From an uncultured Candidatus Actinomarina sp. (lineage in GTDB: Bacteria > Actinomycetota > Acidimicrobiia > Actinomarinales > Actinomarinaceae), in the NCBI GenBank assembly GCA_902533795.1, contig CACAND010000002.1, positions 62,001-126,000 on the forward strand: a stretch of 64,000 bases of DNA, read 5' to 3'. A program made the translations under genes and the position numbers. The notes under the pieces were generated by a model, which searched no databases, was not told the DNA's origin, and worked only from the letters and a program-made list of their open reading frames with translations. Positions 36,523 to 44,833 of the stretch are shown one piece after another. Numbering within the stretch: the stretch's first letter is position 1; each line of letters starts with the position of its first letter.

Positions 36523-37110
36523 ATGATTAAAAAATATTTATTTATACCCATAGTTGTGCTTATTTCATTATGTGGTGGTGAGGCTGATAATGCTGAGGTT
36601 GTAGAGACAACTGAGAATACTGTAAATACTAATGTTGAGCAACCAACTGTAGATCTATTAGTTTCTGTTCAAGATAATGATTTAAATACTGTTAATCAAC
36701 ATATTGCTTATGGATCAGACTTAAACATACAAGATGGAACGTTTTCAAATACTCCTCTAAATTTTGCAGGTATTTATGGATTAACGGAAATTGCAAATGC
36801 TCTTGTTAATGCCGGCGCAGATCTAAACCTAGTAAACGCCGACAACTTTACTCCACTATGTAATGCAGCAGCTTGGGGGCATACAGAAGTGGTCACTATA
36901 CTTCTTGATGCAGGTGCTGATATATCAGCAAAGTGTTTTGAAACACAAATTGGACTTTCTGTAGCTGTAGCAATAGCTATCAGCGCACCATATTCAGATT
37001 ATATAAAAGCACTGTATGTCGATCATGGAGAAAAATATAATATTCCTTATGACGAAGCAAAAATCATTGCAGGTAGAGAAAAAGTTACAGAGCTTCTTAG
37101 TAGTAGATAA
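36523..37110 (+). CDS. Ankyrin-repeat lipoprotein
   Basis: A 195-residue predicted lipoprotein. The signal ends at C17 (LISLC-GGE), then a short acidic Thr/Asn linker, then three to four ankyrin repeats from about residue 45, clearest in FTPLCNAAAWGHTEVVTILL followed by DAGAD. Ankyrin repeats bind proteins, so this is probably an outer-face scaffold. No enzymatic domain. The residue before C17 is Leu, not a canonical small residue. No neighbouring partner is apparent. Confidence 0.88.
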   Translation: MIKKYLFIPIVVLISLCGGEADNAEVVETTENTVNTNVEQPTVDLLVSVQDNDLNTVNQHIAYGSDLNIQDGTFSNTPLNFAGIYGLTEIANALVNAGADLNLVNADNFTPLCNAAAWGHTEVVTILLDAGADISAKCFETQIGLSVAVAIAISAPYSDYIKALYVDHGEKYNIPYDEAKIIAGREKVTELLSSR

Positions 37111-37136
37111 ATATAATAAAGGATCCTTTTAATTTG

Positions 37137-37210
37137 TGGGAGATACAAGATTTGAACTTGTGACATCTACCTTGTCGAGGTAGCGCTCTGCCAGACTGAG
37201 CTAATCTCCC
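37137..37210 (-). tRNA. tRNA-Val (GAC), with C33
   Basis: A complete cloverleaf: acceptor GGGAGAT/ATCTCCC, D-arm GCTC...GAGC, anticodon stem CTACC/GGTAG, T-arm ACAAG-TTCAAAT-CTTGT. The 7-base anticodon loop reads TCGACAA, placing GAC at 34-36 (valine; A35, C36 and A73 agree) but C, not U, at position 33. CCA is not encoded. The D-loop carries GTCTGGCA. Transcribed on the minus strand. Confidence 0.9.
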
Positions 37211-37252
37211 GTATAAAAAAATATAGCAGTATAAATACGATTTGTAGAATAA

Positions 37253-37456
37253 TTATTCTTCTACTGTTACTAATCGTTTTCCAAATCGTAGAAATAATCG
37301 TTCCGTAAGTTCAATAATTAGATTTAAAATCCAAAGACCGATATACAAAGCAATGAATATGTTGATTAATTGAATTAAAGCAAACACAATCAAGCTATAA
37401 ACAATAATCCAAGATATTGTAAATTTAAATGAATATATGGGTGACTGGCTATTCAT
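37253..37456 (-). CDS. Small two-helix membrane protein (possibly DUF4282-like)
   Basis: A 67-residue protein with two hydrophobic segments (about 11-28 and 30-50) and a basic, charged C-terminus (RLFLRFGKRLVTVEE). The pattern resembles DUF4282 proteins, but similarity is slight. The ATG shares one base with the SRAP stop (TAATG at 37456), so it is translated with that gene. The tRNA-Val gene starts 43 bases further down. Confidence 0.55.
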   Translation of the reverse strand: MNSQSPIYSFKFTISWIIVYSLIVFALIQLINIFIALYIGLWILNLIIELTERLFLRFGKRLVTVEE

Positions 37457-38100
37457 TAGAAAGGTAGATCCGTAAATTCCTTGATTAATTCTTCATTATT
37501 GTTTTTTGGATTATTAACTGATTTAGAAACCTGATAAAAATCAATTATACTTCCAAAATCATGAGAGATATTTGAATGTATGTCTTCAGGTTCATCATCT
37601 GATAACCAAATACCTGTTGAAACATCATCAAGTATAAGTGGAGATCTATCATGTACTTCATTTATCTCAACTGGTGCAACCGTTGTTATAATTGTAAATT
37701 CTGTTGAACCATCTGACCGATCCCAATACAAGCCAGCCGCTAGCAAATTTTCATCATTATTATTTTTAAAAAAATATGGTTGTTTTCCTTCATCTACTAC
37801 TTTCCATTCATACCATCCAGATATTGGAACTAGACATCTACTTTTTTTGAATGCTGATATAAATGTTTTCTTCTCTAATAGTGACTCAAATCTTGTATTA
37901 AACAATGGTCTAGAATTGCTTTGATTTTTTAACCACTGTGGATAATAACCCCAAGTACATTCTTTTAACTTGTTGTCAATTACAACCGGAACTGATGTCT
38001 GTGGTGCAATATTGAAATTCTCTTCAAAAGAAAACGCATCAATATTGTCTACAAATGAAAGATTGCCTAAATTAATTGAAAAATAATATCTTCCGCACAT
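37456..38100 (-). CDS. SRAP-domain protein (YedK/HMCES family)
   Basis: Crosslinks covalently to abasic sites in single-stranded DNA and protects them. The 214 residues start MCGRYYF, where C2 is the catalytic crosslinking residue after Met removal, followed by NIAPQ, RPLFNTRFESLLEKKTF, SRCLVPISGWYEW and the EVHDRSPLIL motif with the expected catalytic His. It abuts the S51-type peptidase gene. No SOS box is apparent upstream. Confidence 0.94.
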   Translation of the reverse strand: MCGRYYFSINLGNLSFVDNIDAFSFEENFNIAPQTSVPVVIDNKLKECTWGYYPQWLKNQSNSRPLFNTRFESLLEKKTFISAFKKSRCLVPISGWYEWKVVDEGKQPYFFKNNNDENLLAAGLYWDRSDGSTEFTIITTVAPVEINEVHDRSPLILDDVSTGIWLSDDEPEDIHSNISHDFGSIIDFYQVSKSVNNPKNNNEELIKEFTDLPF

Positions 38101-38778
38101 TTATATATCCAAGACTGATAATTCTAATACATCTCCGTTTTCATAGGTATGTTCATCTTTCTTGTGCATAATATGTACATTTTGATCTCCTATAACTTCT
38201 AATTTATCATTATTAAGCACAAGATAAGTATTCATTTCTAATCCCAAAATTTTGTACTTAGATTTGTGTATTTGTTTAGAGGAAGAAAGGATTGCTTTGT
38301 AGAGAACTTCATTCCAGTGTGGCAAAACCATAGAGTTTTTGAAGAAACCAAAACCTTTACCTTTATTCATTTTTTCACCCATAATCATTGCCCCTGCGCT
38401 ACAACCAGCAAGAATTCCACCACTGTTATGGATGGTTAAGAGCTTTTCCCAGGCTAACGATGAACTTAAAGTCTCATAAAGATGATTTGGATTACCTCCT
38501 GAAAAATAAACAAAATTTGCTTTTTCAATTTCAGCTAAAGTTTCTGGTTTATTGTAATCATCAACATTAAGAGCTCGTATAGATTTATGATTAACATTTA
38601 GTTTCGAAAAATGATCATCGCCTAGATCTAACCAATATTGAATTCTTTCATTACTTTCTAGACCAGCAGCTGTAGGAAAACAAACCACATAAGGGTCATC
38701 TTTTAACTTATTTAATAATATTTCGTCATAGGAACGAATTATATCTAAATATTCTCCTGCACCAGTTATCGCTATCAT
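38101..38778 (-). CDS. Peptidase S51-like (dipeptidase E / cyanophycinase family) protein
   Basis: A 225-residue member of the S51 family, flavodoxin-like fold. FSGGNPNHLYETLSSS and GILAGCSAGAMIMG around residue 125 give the nucleophile Ser in CSAGA. Related enzymes cut aspartyl dipeptides or cyanophycin; the substrate here is unknown and no cyanophycin synthetase is seen. It begins 9 bases after the tRNA-Cys gene, so it may be on a shared transcript with the tRNAs. Confidence 0.85.
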   Translation of the reverse strand: MIAITGAGEYLDIIRSYDEILLNKLKDDPYVVCFPTAAGLESNERIQYWLDLGDDHFSKLNVNHKSIRALNVDDYNKPETLAEIEKANFVYFSGGNPNHLYETLSSSLAWEKLLTIHNSGGILAGCSAGAMIMGEKMNKGKGFGFFKNSMVLPHWNEVLYKAILSSSKQIHKSKYKILGLEMNTYLVLNNDKLEVIGDQNVHIMHKKDEHTYENGDVLELSVLDI

Positions 38779-38787
38779 CTATTTTTG

Positions 38788-38858
38788 AGGCGACGACCGG
38801 AATCGAACCGGTGTACAAGGTTTTGCAGACCTCTGCGTAGCCACTCCGCCACGTCGCC
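38788..38858 (-). tRNA. tRNA-Cys (GCA)
   Basis: Cloverleaf with acceptor GGCGACG/CGTCGCC, anticodon loop CTGCAAA giving GCA, T-arm ACCGG-TTCGAAT-CCGGT, and discriminator U73, the cysteine identity base. CCA is not encoded. It is 6 bases from tRNA-Gly on the same strand. Confidence 0.95.
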
Positions 38859-38864
38859 GTGAAG

Positions 38865-38938
38865 AGCGGTAGAAGGGATTCGAACCCTCGACCTTCTCGT
38901 TGGCAACGAGACGCTCTAGCCAGCTGAGCTACTACCGC
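38865..38938 (-). tRNA. tRNA-Gly (GCC)
   Basis: Cloverleaf with acceptor GCGGTAG/CTACCGC, anticodon stem TCTCG/CGAGA, loop TTGCCAA giving GCC, T-arm GAGGG-TTCGAAT-CCCTT, discriminator U73. CCA is not encoded. First in the transcribed order Gly-Cys-(protein genes)-Val. Confidence 0.95.
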
Positions 38939-38980
38939 AATAAATTAATAATAGTTTATCTACGTTATTTATAAAAAGAT

Positions 38981-39418
38981 TTAATCAGTTGATCCAAAAC
39001 CACCTGTAGATCTTTCTGTATCAGGTAGGTTCTCTACAATTTTAAATTCAACACTATTTGTATTGATAAGTACCAATTGAGCAATTCTGTCTCCAATGTT
39101 TATCTGATAATCAGTACTCCCATGATTAATAAGTGGCACCATCAATTCACCTGTGTATCCGGGATCAATTAGTCCAGGGCTATTAATTAATGTAATTTTA
39201 TGTTTTGAAGCTAAGCCAGATCGGGGTAAAACAAATCCAGCACATTGATTAGGTAAATTTATTGCAAATCCAGTATTAATAAGTTGTACTTCTTTCGATG
39301 GAATTAAAGCATCTACAGAAGAACTTATGTCATACCCTATATCAGAATCATGCTTTCGAGATGGTACAGTTGCATTATTATTAGTAAGTTCTATTTCTAT
39401 CTCAATATTTTTATTCAA
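38981..39418 (-). CDS. dut: dUTP diphosphatase
   Basis: Homotrimeric dUTPase that removes dUTP and makes dUMP for thymidylate synthesis. The 145 residues hold the motifs in order: motif 1 HDSDIGYDI, motif 2 PRSGLASKH, motif 3 GLIDPGYTGELMV, motif 4 RIAQLVLI, and the C-terminal arm RSTGGFGSTD. All motifs look intact. It is divergent from the gene at 39435, 16 bases apart. Confidence 0.96.
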   Translation of the reverse strand: MNKNIEIEIELTNNNATVPSRKHDSDIGYDISSSVDALIPSKEVQLINTGFAINLPNQCAGFVLPRSGLASKHKITLINSPGLIDPGYTGELMVPLINHGSTDYQINIGDRIAQLVLINTNSVEFKIVENLPDTERSTGGFGSTD

Positions 39419-39434
39419 TGGTAACCTTTCATTG

Positions 39435-40499
39435 ATGAATATTAGAGATTATCTTTTTATAAGGAAAGCGAAATCATCAAATAAAATCAAAATTTTAGAT
39501 GTTTTAGGTTTTGAAAGTGACATTACCTTGGTTCAAACACCTGACATAATCAAGGAAATGGACAACCTGAGAGTATCATCTGAGTTAGAGATTGTTGATG
39601 AGGAAATAGAAGCGGTTGAAATTGCTCAACAATTGATAAATACTGATTATTCATCTGAACAAAATGTACAAGAACAAGTAACAGATGAGTCACCAAATAC
39701 AGAGACATTTGTTCCATTAAATATAACAACACAGATTAGGAAAATTTGGACAGACTTAGAAAAAAGAAGACAATGGGTGGTACCTGCTTTGTTGATTGTA
39801 TCGGGAGTCTTCATTGTCAGTTCTGTATCAATATTTTTTATAAATATACGTAATGAAAATATAGCTTCGGAGACTTTAACAAACTCAATTACTGAAAATA
39901 CAAATATTTCTGTTGAAAACTTGCCAGAATTGTTAGCTGTAGCAACAAACCCTTTTTATTCTCGATATGATGTCTCTAATGCGAGTGCAAATTTACAAAT
40001 TATTGAAACTTCACTAATTCAATATCAAACAGACATAATTGATAGAGAAATTCCAAATAGATCAAATGTTGAAGCATCTTTAAATCAGTTATTTAATATT
40101 GTAGAAAAATTAGATCAATTATTTACATACAGAATCATGCATTCAGAAATTTTAATATATGAAGACATCCTAAATATAGACGAAGATACAGTAATTGATG
40201 ATCTTGCAAGCGAATTATCACTAATTGGAGCAAAAAGTAACCTCAATGGTGATACATTGCCAAATATTGAAGAATTTACAGAACATCAACAGTTAGTTAT
40301 GTCTGCTTTAGTAACTGCTCAAGATTTACATGGACGATTAGTTGCATCTCTAAGAAATAATGAGGTTGAAGTAGCTAATACGCTTATATCTGCAATTGAA
40401 TTGAACAAGAATTCTGAAATTTCCTTTTTTAATGATTCATTGTTAGATTTTCAGGAAAAGTATGGATCAATTCTAGAAAATATAGAAAAATTACCTTAA
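39435..40499 (+). CDS. Unknown membrane protein with a helical extracytoplasmic domain
   Basis: Not recognised. From the ATG at 39435 (the longer frame overlaps dut and is unlikely) it is 354 residues: a cytosolic region of about 100 residues, one membrane helix (about 114-134, PALLIVSGVFIVSSVSIFFI), and a C-terminal domain of about 215 residues rich in Asn, Glu and Ile that is likely all-helical. It looks like an envelope-anchored structural or sensor protein without catalytic motifs. It converges with nrdR (4-base overlap). Confidence 0.65.
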   Translation: MNIRDYLFIRKAKSSNKIKILDVLGFESDITLVQTPDIIKEMDNLRVSSELEIVDEEIEAVEIAQQLINTDYSSEQNVQEQVTDESPNTETFVPLNITTQIRKIWTDLEKRRQWVVPALLIVSGVFIVSSVSIFFINIRNENIASETLTNSITENTNISVENLPELLAVATNPFYSRYDVSNASANLQIIETSLIQYQTDIIDREIPNRSNVEASLNQLFNIVEKLDQLFTYRIMHSEILIYEDILNIDEDTVIDDLASELSLIGAKSNLNGDTLPNIEEFTEHQQLVMSALVTAQDLHGRLVASLRNNEVEVANTLISAIELNKNSEISFFNDSLLDFQEKYGSILENIEKLP

Positions 40500-40936
40500 T
40501 TTAGCTCTGCTGCTTCTTTTTCAAAGTCAGTTACATCGGAAAATTCTTTATATACCGAAGCAAACCTTAAATAAGCAACTTCATTGATATCTTTGAGGTG
40601 AATAAGTACAGTTTCACCAATTATTTTGCTTTCTATTCTTTTTCCGTGTGATTTTAAATCGAGGTAAATTGTTTCAACAAGATTTTTCAATTGTTTATCA
40701 CTTAAATCTTGTCCTCCAAAAGCATTCTCTACTCCATTAAAAAGCTTTTCATATTGAAATTCTTCTAAATTACCATTTCTTTTCTTAACAATAAGTTCAA
40801 TTTCTGATTTTTCGTAAGTTGTAAACCTTGTAGCACAAGCAGAACATTCTCGACGTCTTCTTATTGCGTCTCCATCAACGTTTTTTCTAGAATCAACTAC
40901 TGCTGTATCTTCTGCATTACAAAATGGGCATACCAT
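40496..40936 (-). CDS. nrdR: Transcriptional repressor NrdR
   Basis: Zinc-ribbon and ATP-cone repressor of ribonucleotide reductase genes. The 146 residues give CPFC (C3, C6) and CSAC (C31/C34 area) for zinc, with SRKNVDGDAIRRRRECSACATRFTTYE as the characteristic start, then the ATP-cone with VKKRNGNLEEFQYEKLF. Length is standard. It is followed upstream by the LysM suppressor and lexA, the gene neighbourhood conserved in actinobacteria. Confidence 0.96.
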   Translation of the reverse strand: MVCPFCNAEDTAVVDSRKNVDGDAIRRRRECSACATRFTTYEKSEIELIVKKRNGNLEEFQYEKLFNGVENAFGGQDLSDKQLKNLVETIYLDLKSHGKRIESKIIGETVLIHLKDINEVAYLRFASVYKEFSDVTDFEKEAAELN

Positions 40937-40979
40937 ATATAGTGTATTATAGAAATAAGAGAATTTTGTAACAAATAAA

Positions 40980-41237
40980 TTAAGGAATAATTAAGATTTG
41001 ATCTTCAAAAATCTCCGAATTTATTAAATTATTTAATTTTTTAGTCTCCACTAAAAATTCTTCGATATTTTTTTTATCAAATTTCATACCAATACCCCAT
41101 AGAGAATCTCCTTTAACTACTTTATACGTAAATTCATCATTAAGGCCATTATTTGTTGATGATATTGGTTTAATTAAAGGTGTTGTAATAAAGGAAAATA
41201 CTAACAAAAATACTAAAACAAAAAATTTTTCTTTCAT
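40980..41237 (-). CDS. LysM-domain cell-division suppressor candidate (DivS/ChiZ/YneA position)
   Basis: An 85-residue exported protein: signal-like hydrophobic segment (about 5-20), a short linker, and one LysM domain (about 38-85, TYKVVKGDSLWGIGMKFDKK). It is divergent from lexA, 61 bases apart, with an SOS box between. In Corynebacterium (DivS), Mycobacterium (ChiZ) and Bacillus (YneA) the gene in this spot is an SOS-induced division inhibitor with a LysM or similar envelope domain. The function is inferred from place and domain; there is no cleavage or catalytic motif visible. Confidence 0.75.
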   Translation of the reverse strand: MKEKFFVLVFLLVFSFITTPLIKPISSTNNGLNDEFTYKVVKGDSLWGIGMKFDKKNIEEFLVETKKLNNLINSEIFEDQILIIP

Positions 41238-41272
41238 AATTTTATGTTAAAAATAAGATACGACAGTTTTAT

Positions 41273-41288
41273 TCGAACAAATGTGCTA
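41273..41288. promoter_or_regulatory. LexA-binding SOS box upstream of lexA
   Basis: TCGAACAAATGTGCTA lies 11 bases before the lexA start. It shares the core GAACAAATGT with the recA box at 45969-45984 and fits the CGAAC-N4-GTTCG-like box of Gram-positive bacteria, though the right arm reads GTGC. It lies between lexA and the divergent LysM gene and could serve both. Confidence 0.75.
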
Positions 41289-41298
41289 AAATTTAATT

Positions 41299-41886
41299 AT
41301 GGTTTCTGACAAACAAAAAAATATATTAAATTTTATTAACATTTTTGTTGAAAAAAACGGTTATGCACCTTCAGTAAGGGAAATTTGTACGGGTGTTGGT
41401 CTAAAATCAACAAGTACAGTTCAATATCATATAGAAAAATTAATTAATTCGGGTTATCTACAAAAAAACTATAAAAAATCTAGAGCTTTGACCGTAAATT
41501 CACAAATACCTAAGAATAAAATACCAATTCTTGGTGAAATAGCTGCAGGTTCGTTGCTTATGGCAGAAGAAAACGTAATTGGATCTGTAAATTATCCGCA
41601 TTCAAAGGAAACAACAGAACTATTTGCATTATCAGTTTCTGGTGATTCCATGATAGATGAAGGAATACACGAAAAGGATTTAGTTATAATTGATAAATCT
41701 TTACAAATTAAAAATGGTGATATTGGTGCTTTTTTGATTAATAACACAGAAGGTACAATAAAATTTTTAAGAAATATTGAGGGTAAGAACTACTTAGTTC
41801 CTGCAAATAAAAATTATAAGAAAATTCAAGTAAATGAGAATATTCAACCTATAGGTAAAGTTGTATCGCTAATTAGAGATATGTGA
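41299..41886 (+). CDS. lexA: LexA repressor
   Basis: Represses SOS genes until RecA triggers self-cleavage. The 195 residues have an N-terminal winged helix-turn-helix (about 1-65) with GYAPSVREICTGVGLKSTSTVQ, the cleavage site A83-G84 in IAAGSL, catalytic S117 in SGDSMID and K155 in GTIKFL. Length is slightly short but complete. Autoregulation is likely from the SOS box at 41273-41288. Stop is TGA, an ordinary stop in this genome. Confidence 0.96.
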   Translation: MVSDKQKNILNFINIFVEKNGYAPSVREICTGVGLKSTSTVQYHIEKLINSGYLQKNYKKSRALTVNSQIPKNKIPILGEIAAGSLLMAEENVIGSVNYPHSKETTELFALSVSGDSMIDEGIHEKDLVIIDKSLQIKNGDIGAFLINNTEGTIKFLRNIEGKNYLVPANKNYKKIQVNENIQPIGKVVSLIRDM

Positions 41887-42604
41887 CAGAACCTTTTAAA
41901 TAAATTTTTCCGTCTTCAAAACTCATATCAAGCTCACCACCTGGATATAACACAACTGCTTCATCCTGGACTTTATTATTAAATCTAAGAAAAGAATATA
42001 AAGCTAACGCACCTGAGCCGCATGCATCAGTTTCTCCCACTCCTCTTTCATTTACTCTTGCGTAAATAAATCGTTCATCAACAACTGAATATATTTCAAC
42101 ATTTACACCATCTTTAAACAAATCACTATTGCGTGCTTTGTCTGAAAATGAATCAAGATCAAATTTATCAACATCATCTACTTCAAGCATTAAATGAGGA
42201 TTACCAACATTACTTGTTGTACATATTAAAGAATCAATTTCTACTTCTTTACCTAAAGTTGGCATTGGTGCTTCTATTTTTACTGTATCATTTTCTACAA
42301 CCGCTTCAATGTCCCCAACAGGAGCTCTAACAATTAACTTTGAACTATCCACAAGGTTGTTATCAACAGCAAATTTTGCTGTACAACGTACACCGTTTAC
42401 ACATAATTCTGCTGGCGTTCCATCATTATTGAAATAATGCATCTTGACAGCTGAAGAATTAATTTGTTCAATAAAAATAACACCATCAATTGGAAGAAGA
42501 GAATCTCCAACTATAGAAATAATTTCAATCTGAGAGAGATCTCTTTCATACGAACTGCATATAAAATCATTGCCAGTTCCAGACATATATACTTCATTTT
42601 TCAT
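41873..42604 (-). CDS. dapF: Diaminopimelate epimerase
   Basis: Converts LL- to meso-diaminopimelate for lysine and peptidoglycan. The 243 residues include YMSGTGNDFI, the first catalytic cysteine in FNNDGTPAELCVNGVRC and the second in GVGETDACGSGALA. It overlaps miaA by 11 bases and converges on lexA by 14 bases. With dapA and dapB at 53691-55327, three steps of the DAP pathway are present in the window. Confidence 0.94.
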   Translation of the reverse strand: MKNEVYMSGTGNDFICSSYERDLSQIEIISIVGDSLLPIDGVIFIEQINSSAVKMHYFNNDGTPAELCVNGVRCTAKFAVDNNLVDSSKLIVRAPVGDIEAVVENDTVKIEAPMPTLGKEVEIDSLICTTSNVGNPHLMLEVDDVDKFDLDSFSDKARNSDLFKDGVNVEIYSVVDERFIYARVNERGVGETDACGSGALALYSFLRFNNKVQDEAVVLYPGGELDMSFEDGKIYLKGSVTYL

Positions 42605-43421
42605 CTATGATTCTTTCCAATTCATCTTTAACAATAGATTCATCATTAGTTTCAATAATTTTTATTCTATCTTCTTGTTTAAACCATGTGAGTTGTTTTT
42701 TTGCTAACCGATTAGTTTTTAAATTTATGTTTTTTTCTAAATCGCTACTTAAATTCATTCCTATAGCTTGAAGAACTGTTTTAGATGGATTTTGAATATT
42801 GTTCATTTCATCAACTAATCCACTATCTAACATATTGGAAGTCCTATCTTGAATTCTCTTCAAATAATCAGGATGATTCCAAAATACCCCAACTATCTTT
42901 TCAGGAATATTTATAGGTGGAAAGATATATTTAACATCTTCAAGAATAGAATTTTCAATATTTCTGATCAAACGTCTTTTATTAATTTCAGTTTTAGGTG
43001 GATCAATATCATAAAGTTTATGAAATTTTAATAATTGATCAACATTTAGTAACTCTAATTCAGACCTTATTGCCGGATCGGTTGGTCTAAATTCGAAGCT
43101 ATTAATTAATGATCTAAAATAGAGACCAGTTCCACCAACAACCAAAAAATCTTTAACAAATGATTTCTCAGGTATTTCCATCTCTATTAAATAATTGAGA
43201 TAATCAACAACTGAAAAATTTTGGTCACAATCGGCTATGTCAATACCGTAATATAAAACCTGTGACCGCATTACTTCAGTAGGTTTATCAGTCAAAATAT
43301 CAAGACCTTTATATACAGCCATTGAGTCAAGTGAAATGATATCTAAATTTCTTTCAATAGCTATTTTGTGTGCAAGGGCTGACTTACCTGAAGCAGTCAT
43401 ACCAGTTAGAAAGTATAACAA
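42594..43421 (-). CDS. miaA: tRNA dimethylallyltransferase
   Basis: Adds the dimethylallyl group to A37 of tRNAs reading UNN codons. The 275 residues give P-loop GMTASGKSALAHKIA (7-21), ISLDSMAVYKGLDILTDKP and VVGGTGLYFRSLIN. It is shorter than typical (about 300) but has the main motifs. It is directly followed (2 bases) by miaB, the enzyme that methylthiolates the same base, so the two act in series. Confidence 0.93.
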   Translation of the reverse strand: MLYFLTGMTASGKSALAHKIAIERNLDIISLDSMAVYKGLDILTDKPTEVMRSQVLYYGIDIADCDQNFSVVDYLNYLIEMEIPEKSFVKDFLVVGGTGLYFRSLINSFEFRPTDPAIRSELELLNVDQLLKFHKLYDIDPPKTEINKRRLIRNIENSILEDVKYIFPPINIPEKIVGVFWNHPDYLKRIQDRTSNMLDSGLVDEMNNIQNPSKTVLQAIGMNLSSDLEKNINLKTNRLAKKQLTWFKQEDRIKIIETNDESIVKDELERIIDEK

Positions 43422-43423
43422 AT

Positions 43424-44797
43424 TTAAAGAGTAGCTTTCAAAAAAAACGGGGTTGCATCATACACTTTAACATCAATTAATTGTCCAATAATATTCTGAG
43501 TAGATTCTAAATGAACAATATGACCACCCTCAATACGTCCAGTTAAAACATTGGGATCTTTTTTTGAAGGCTTTTCAACTAACATTTGTTGTGTTGAGCC
43601 TACGAATCTTTTATACCTGTTTTGGCTAATTATAATTTGCTCTTCCTTAAGTCTCATGAATCTTGTATCAATCAAATGTTTCTCAACAAATTTATCTGAG
43701 TAATCAGATGCTACTGTACCTGGTCGTGGTGAAAATTTAAACATATAAATAAGATCAAATTTTGCATAATCCACAACTTTCATTGTTTCATCGAAATCAG
43801 CATCATCTTCGCCAGGAAAACCAACTATAACGTCAGAAGACAATGACACATCAGGAATTATATTTTTAATCATGTCTATTTTTGATAGATATTTTTTTTG
43901 ATTATATCCTCTATGCATTGAGGAAAGAATTTTGTCACTACCGCTTTGTAGTGGTATATGAATTTGATTTGCAATTTTAGGAAGTTCCGAAACAGCAATC
44001 AATGTCTCTTCTTTAAAATCTTTTGGATGTGGTGAGGTAAATCTGATTCGCTGAATACCATCGATTTCATGTATTTTATAAAGTAGCTGTGTAAAGTATG
44101 GACTTCTTTTGTTGTCAATCATTAAATCTCTTCCATATGAATTAACATTTTGCCCTAAAAGAGTAATTTCTTTAACGCCTTCATTTGATAGATTTTTGAT
44201 TTCATTGATGATATCGGAAGGCCGTCTACTAATTTCAACACCTCTAACAGAGGGAACAATGCAAAATGTACAACTATTATTACAACCAATTTGAATAGTA
44301 ACGAAAGCACTAAATCCAGATTCACGAACAGGTAATATTTCAGTTTCAATGTCTAATGTTTCTTCGACTATTTTAGTAATCGGACCCCAGTCCTCAGATT
44401 GGTTTAATAAATTAATAACATCATTTGTATTATGCGTACCAATGACAACATCTACCCATGGAGCTCTATCACGAACTAAATCTTTATCTTTTTGAGCTGC
44501 ACATCCTCCAACAATTAATCTTCTATCTGAAGATTGTTCTTTCCATTTTTTTAAATGACCAAGTGTTCCGTATAATTTATCATCTGCATTTTCACGAATG
44601 GTACAAGTGTTAACAAATAAGATGTCAGCTTGGTCAATATCTTCAGATTTACTCATCCCATCATTATTAAAAATTCCAGCAATTTTTTCAGAATCATGCT
44701 CGTTCATCTGACATCCAAAAGTTTTAATATGATATTTAAAACCTGATCTTGATGGTTTAGATATTAATTTGTTTTCTATATGAATAGATGTTTTCAC
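43424..44797 (-). CDS. miaB: tRNA-2-methylthio-N6-dimethylallyladenosine synthase
   Basis: Radical SAM methylthiotransferase that adds a methylthio group to dimethylallyl-A37. The 457 residues carry the N-terminal cluster motif cysteines (TFGCQMNEHD, NTCTIRE, GGCAAQKD), the radical-SAM CX3CX2C as CNNSCTFC, and a C-terminal TRAM domain. Spacing to miaA is 2 bases. All six cluster cysteines are visible. Confidence 0.95.
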   Translation of the reverse strand: MKTSIHIENKLISKPSRSGFKYHIKTFGCQMNEHDSEKIAGIFNNDGMSKSEDIDQADILFVNTCTIRENADDKLYGTLGHLKKWKEQSSDRRLIVGGCAAQKDKDLVRDRAPWVDVVIGTHNTNDVINLLNQSEDWGPITKIVEETLDIETEILPVRESGFSAFVTIQIGCNNSCTFCIVPSVRGVEISRRPSDIINEIKNLSNEGVKEITLLGQNVNSYGRDLMIDNKRSPYFTQLLYKIHEIDGIQRIRFTSPHPKDFKEETLIAVSELPKIANQIHIPLQSGSDKILSSMHRGYNQKKYLSKIDMIKNIIPDVSLSSDVIVGFPGEDDADFDETMKVVDYAKFDLIYMFKFSPRPGTVASDYSDKFVEKHLIDTRFMRLKEEQIIISQNRYKRFVGSTQQMLVEKPSKKDPNVLTGRIEGGHIVHLESTQNIIGQLIDVKVYDATPFFLKATL

Positions 44798-44833
44798 AAT
44801 ACAAATTATAAATTTATATTTAAGAAAACTATG

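Noticed and set aside
37118-37130. Palindrome AAAGGATCCTTT after the ankyrin gene as a terminator
   Set aside because: It has no loop and no clear T-run; chance palindrome is likely.
39327-39434. Upstream extension of the gene at 39435 into dut
   Set aside because: Those residues lie antisense to dut and have no protein-like pattern; the ATG at 39435 starts the gene.
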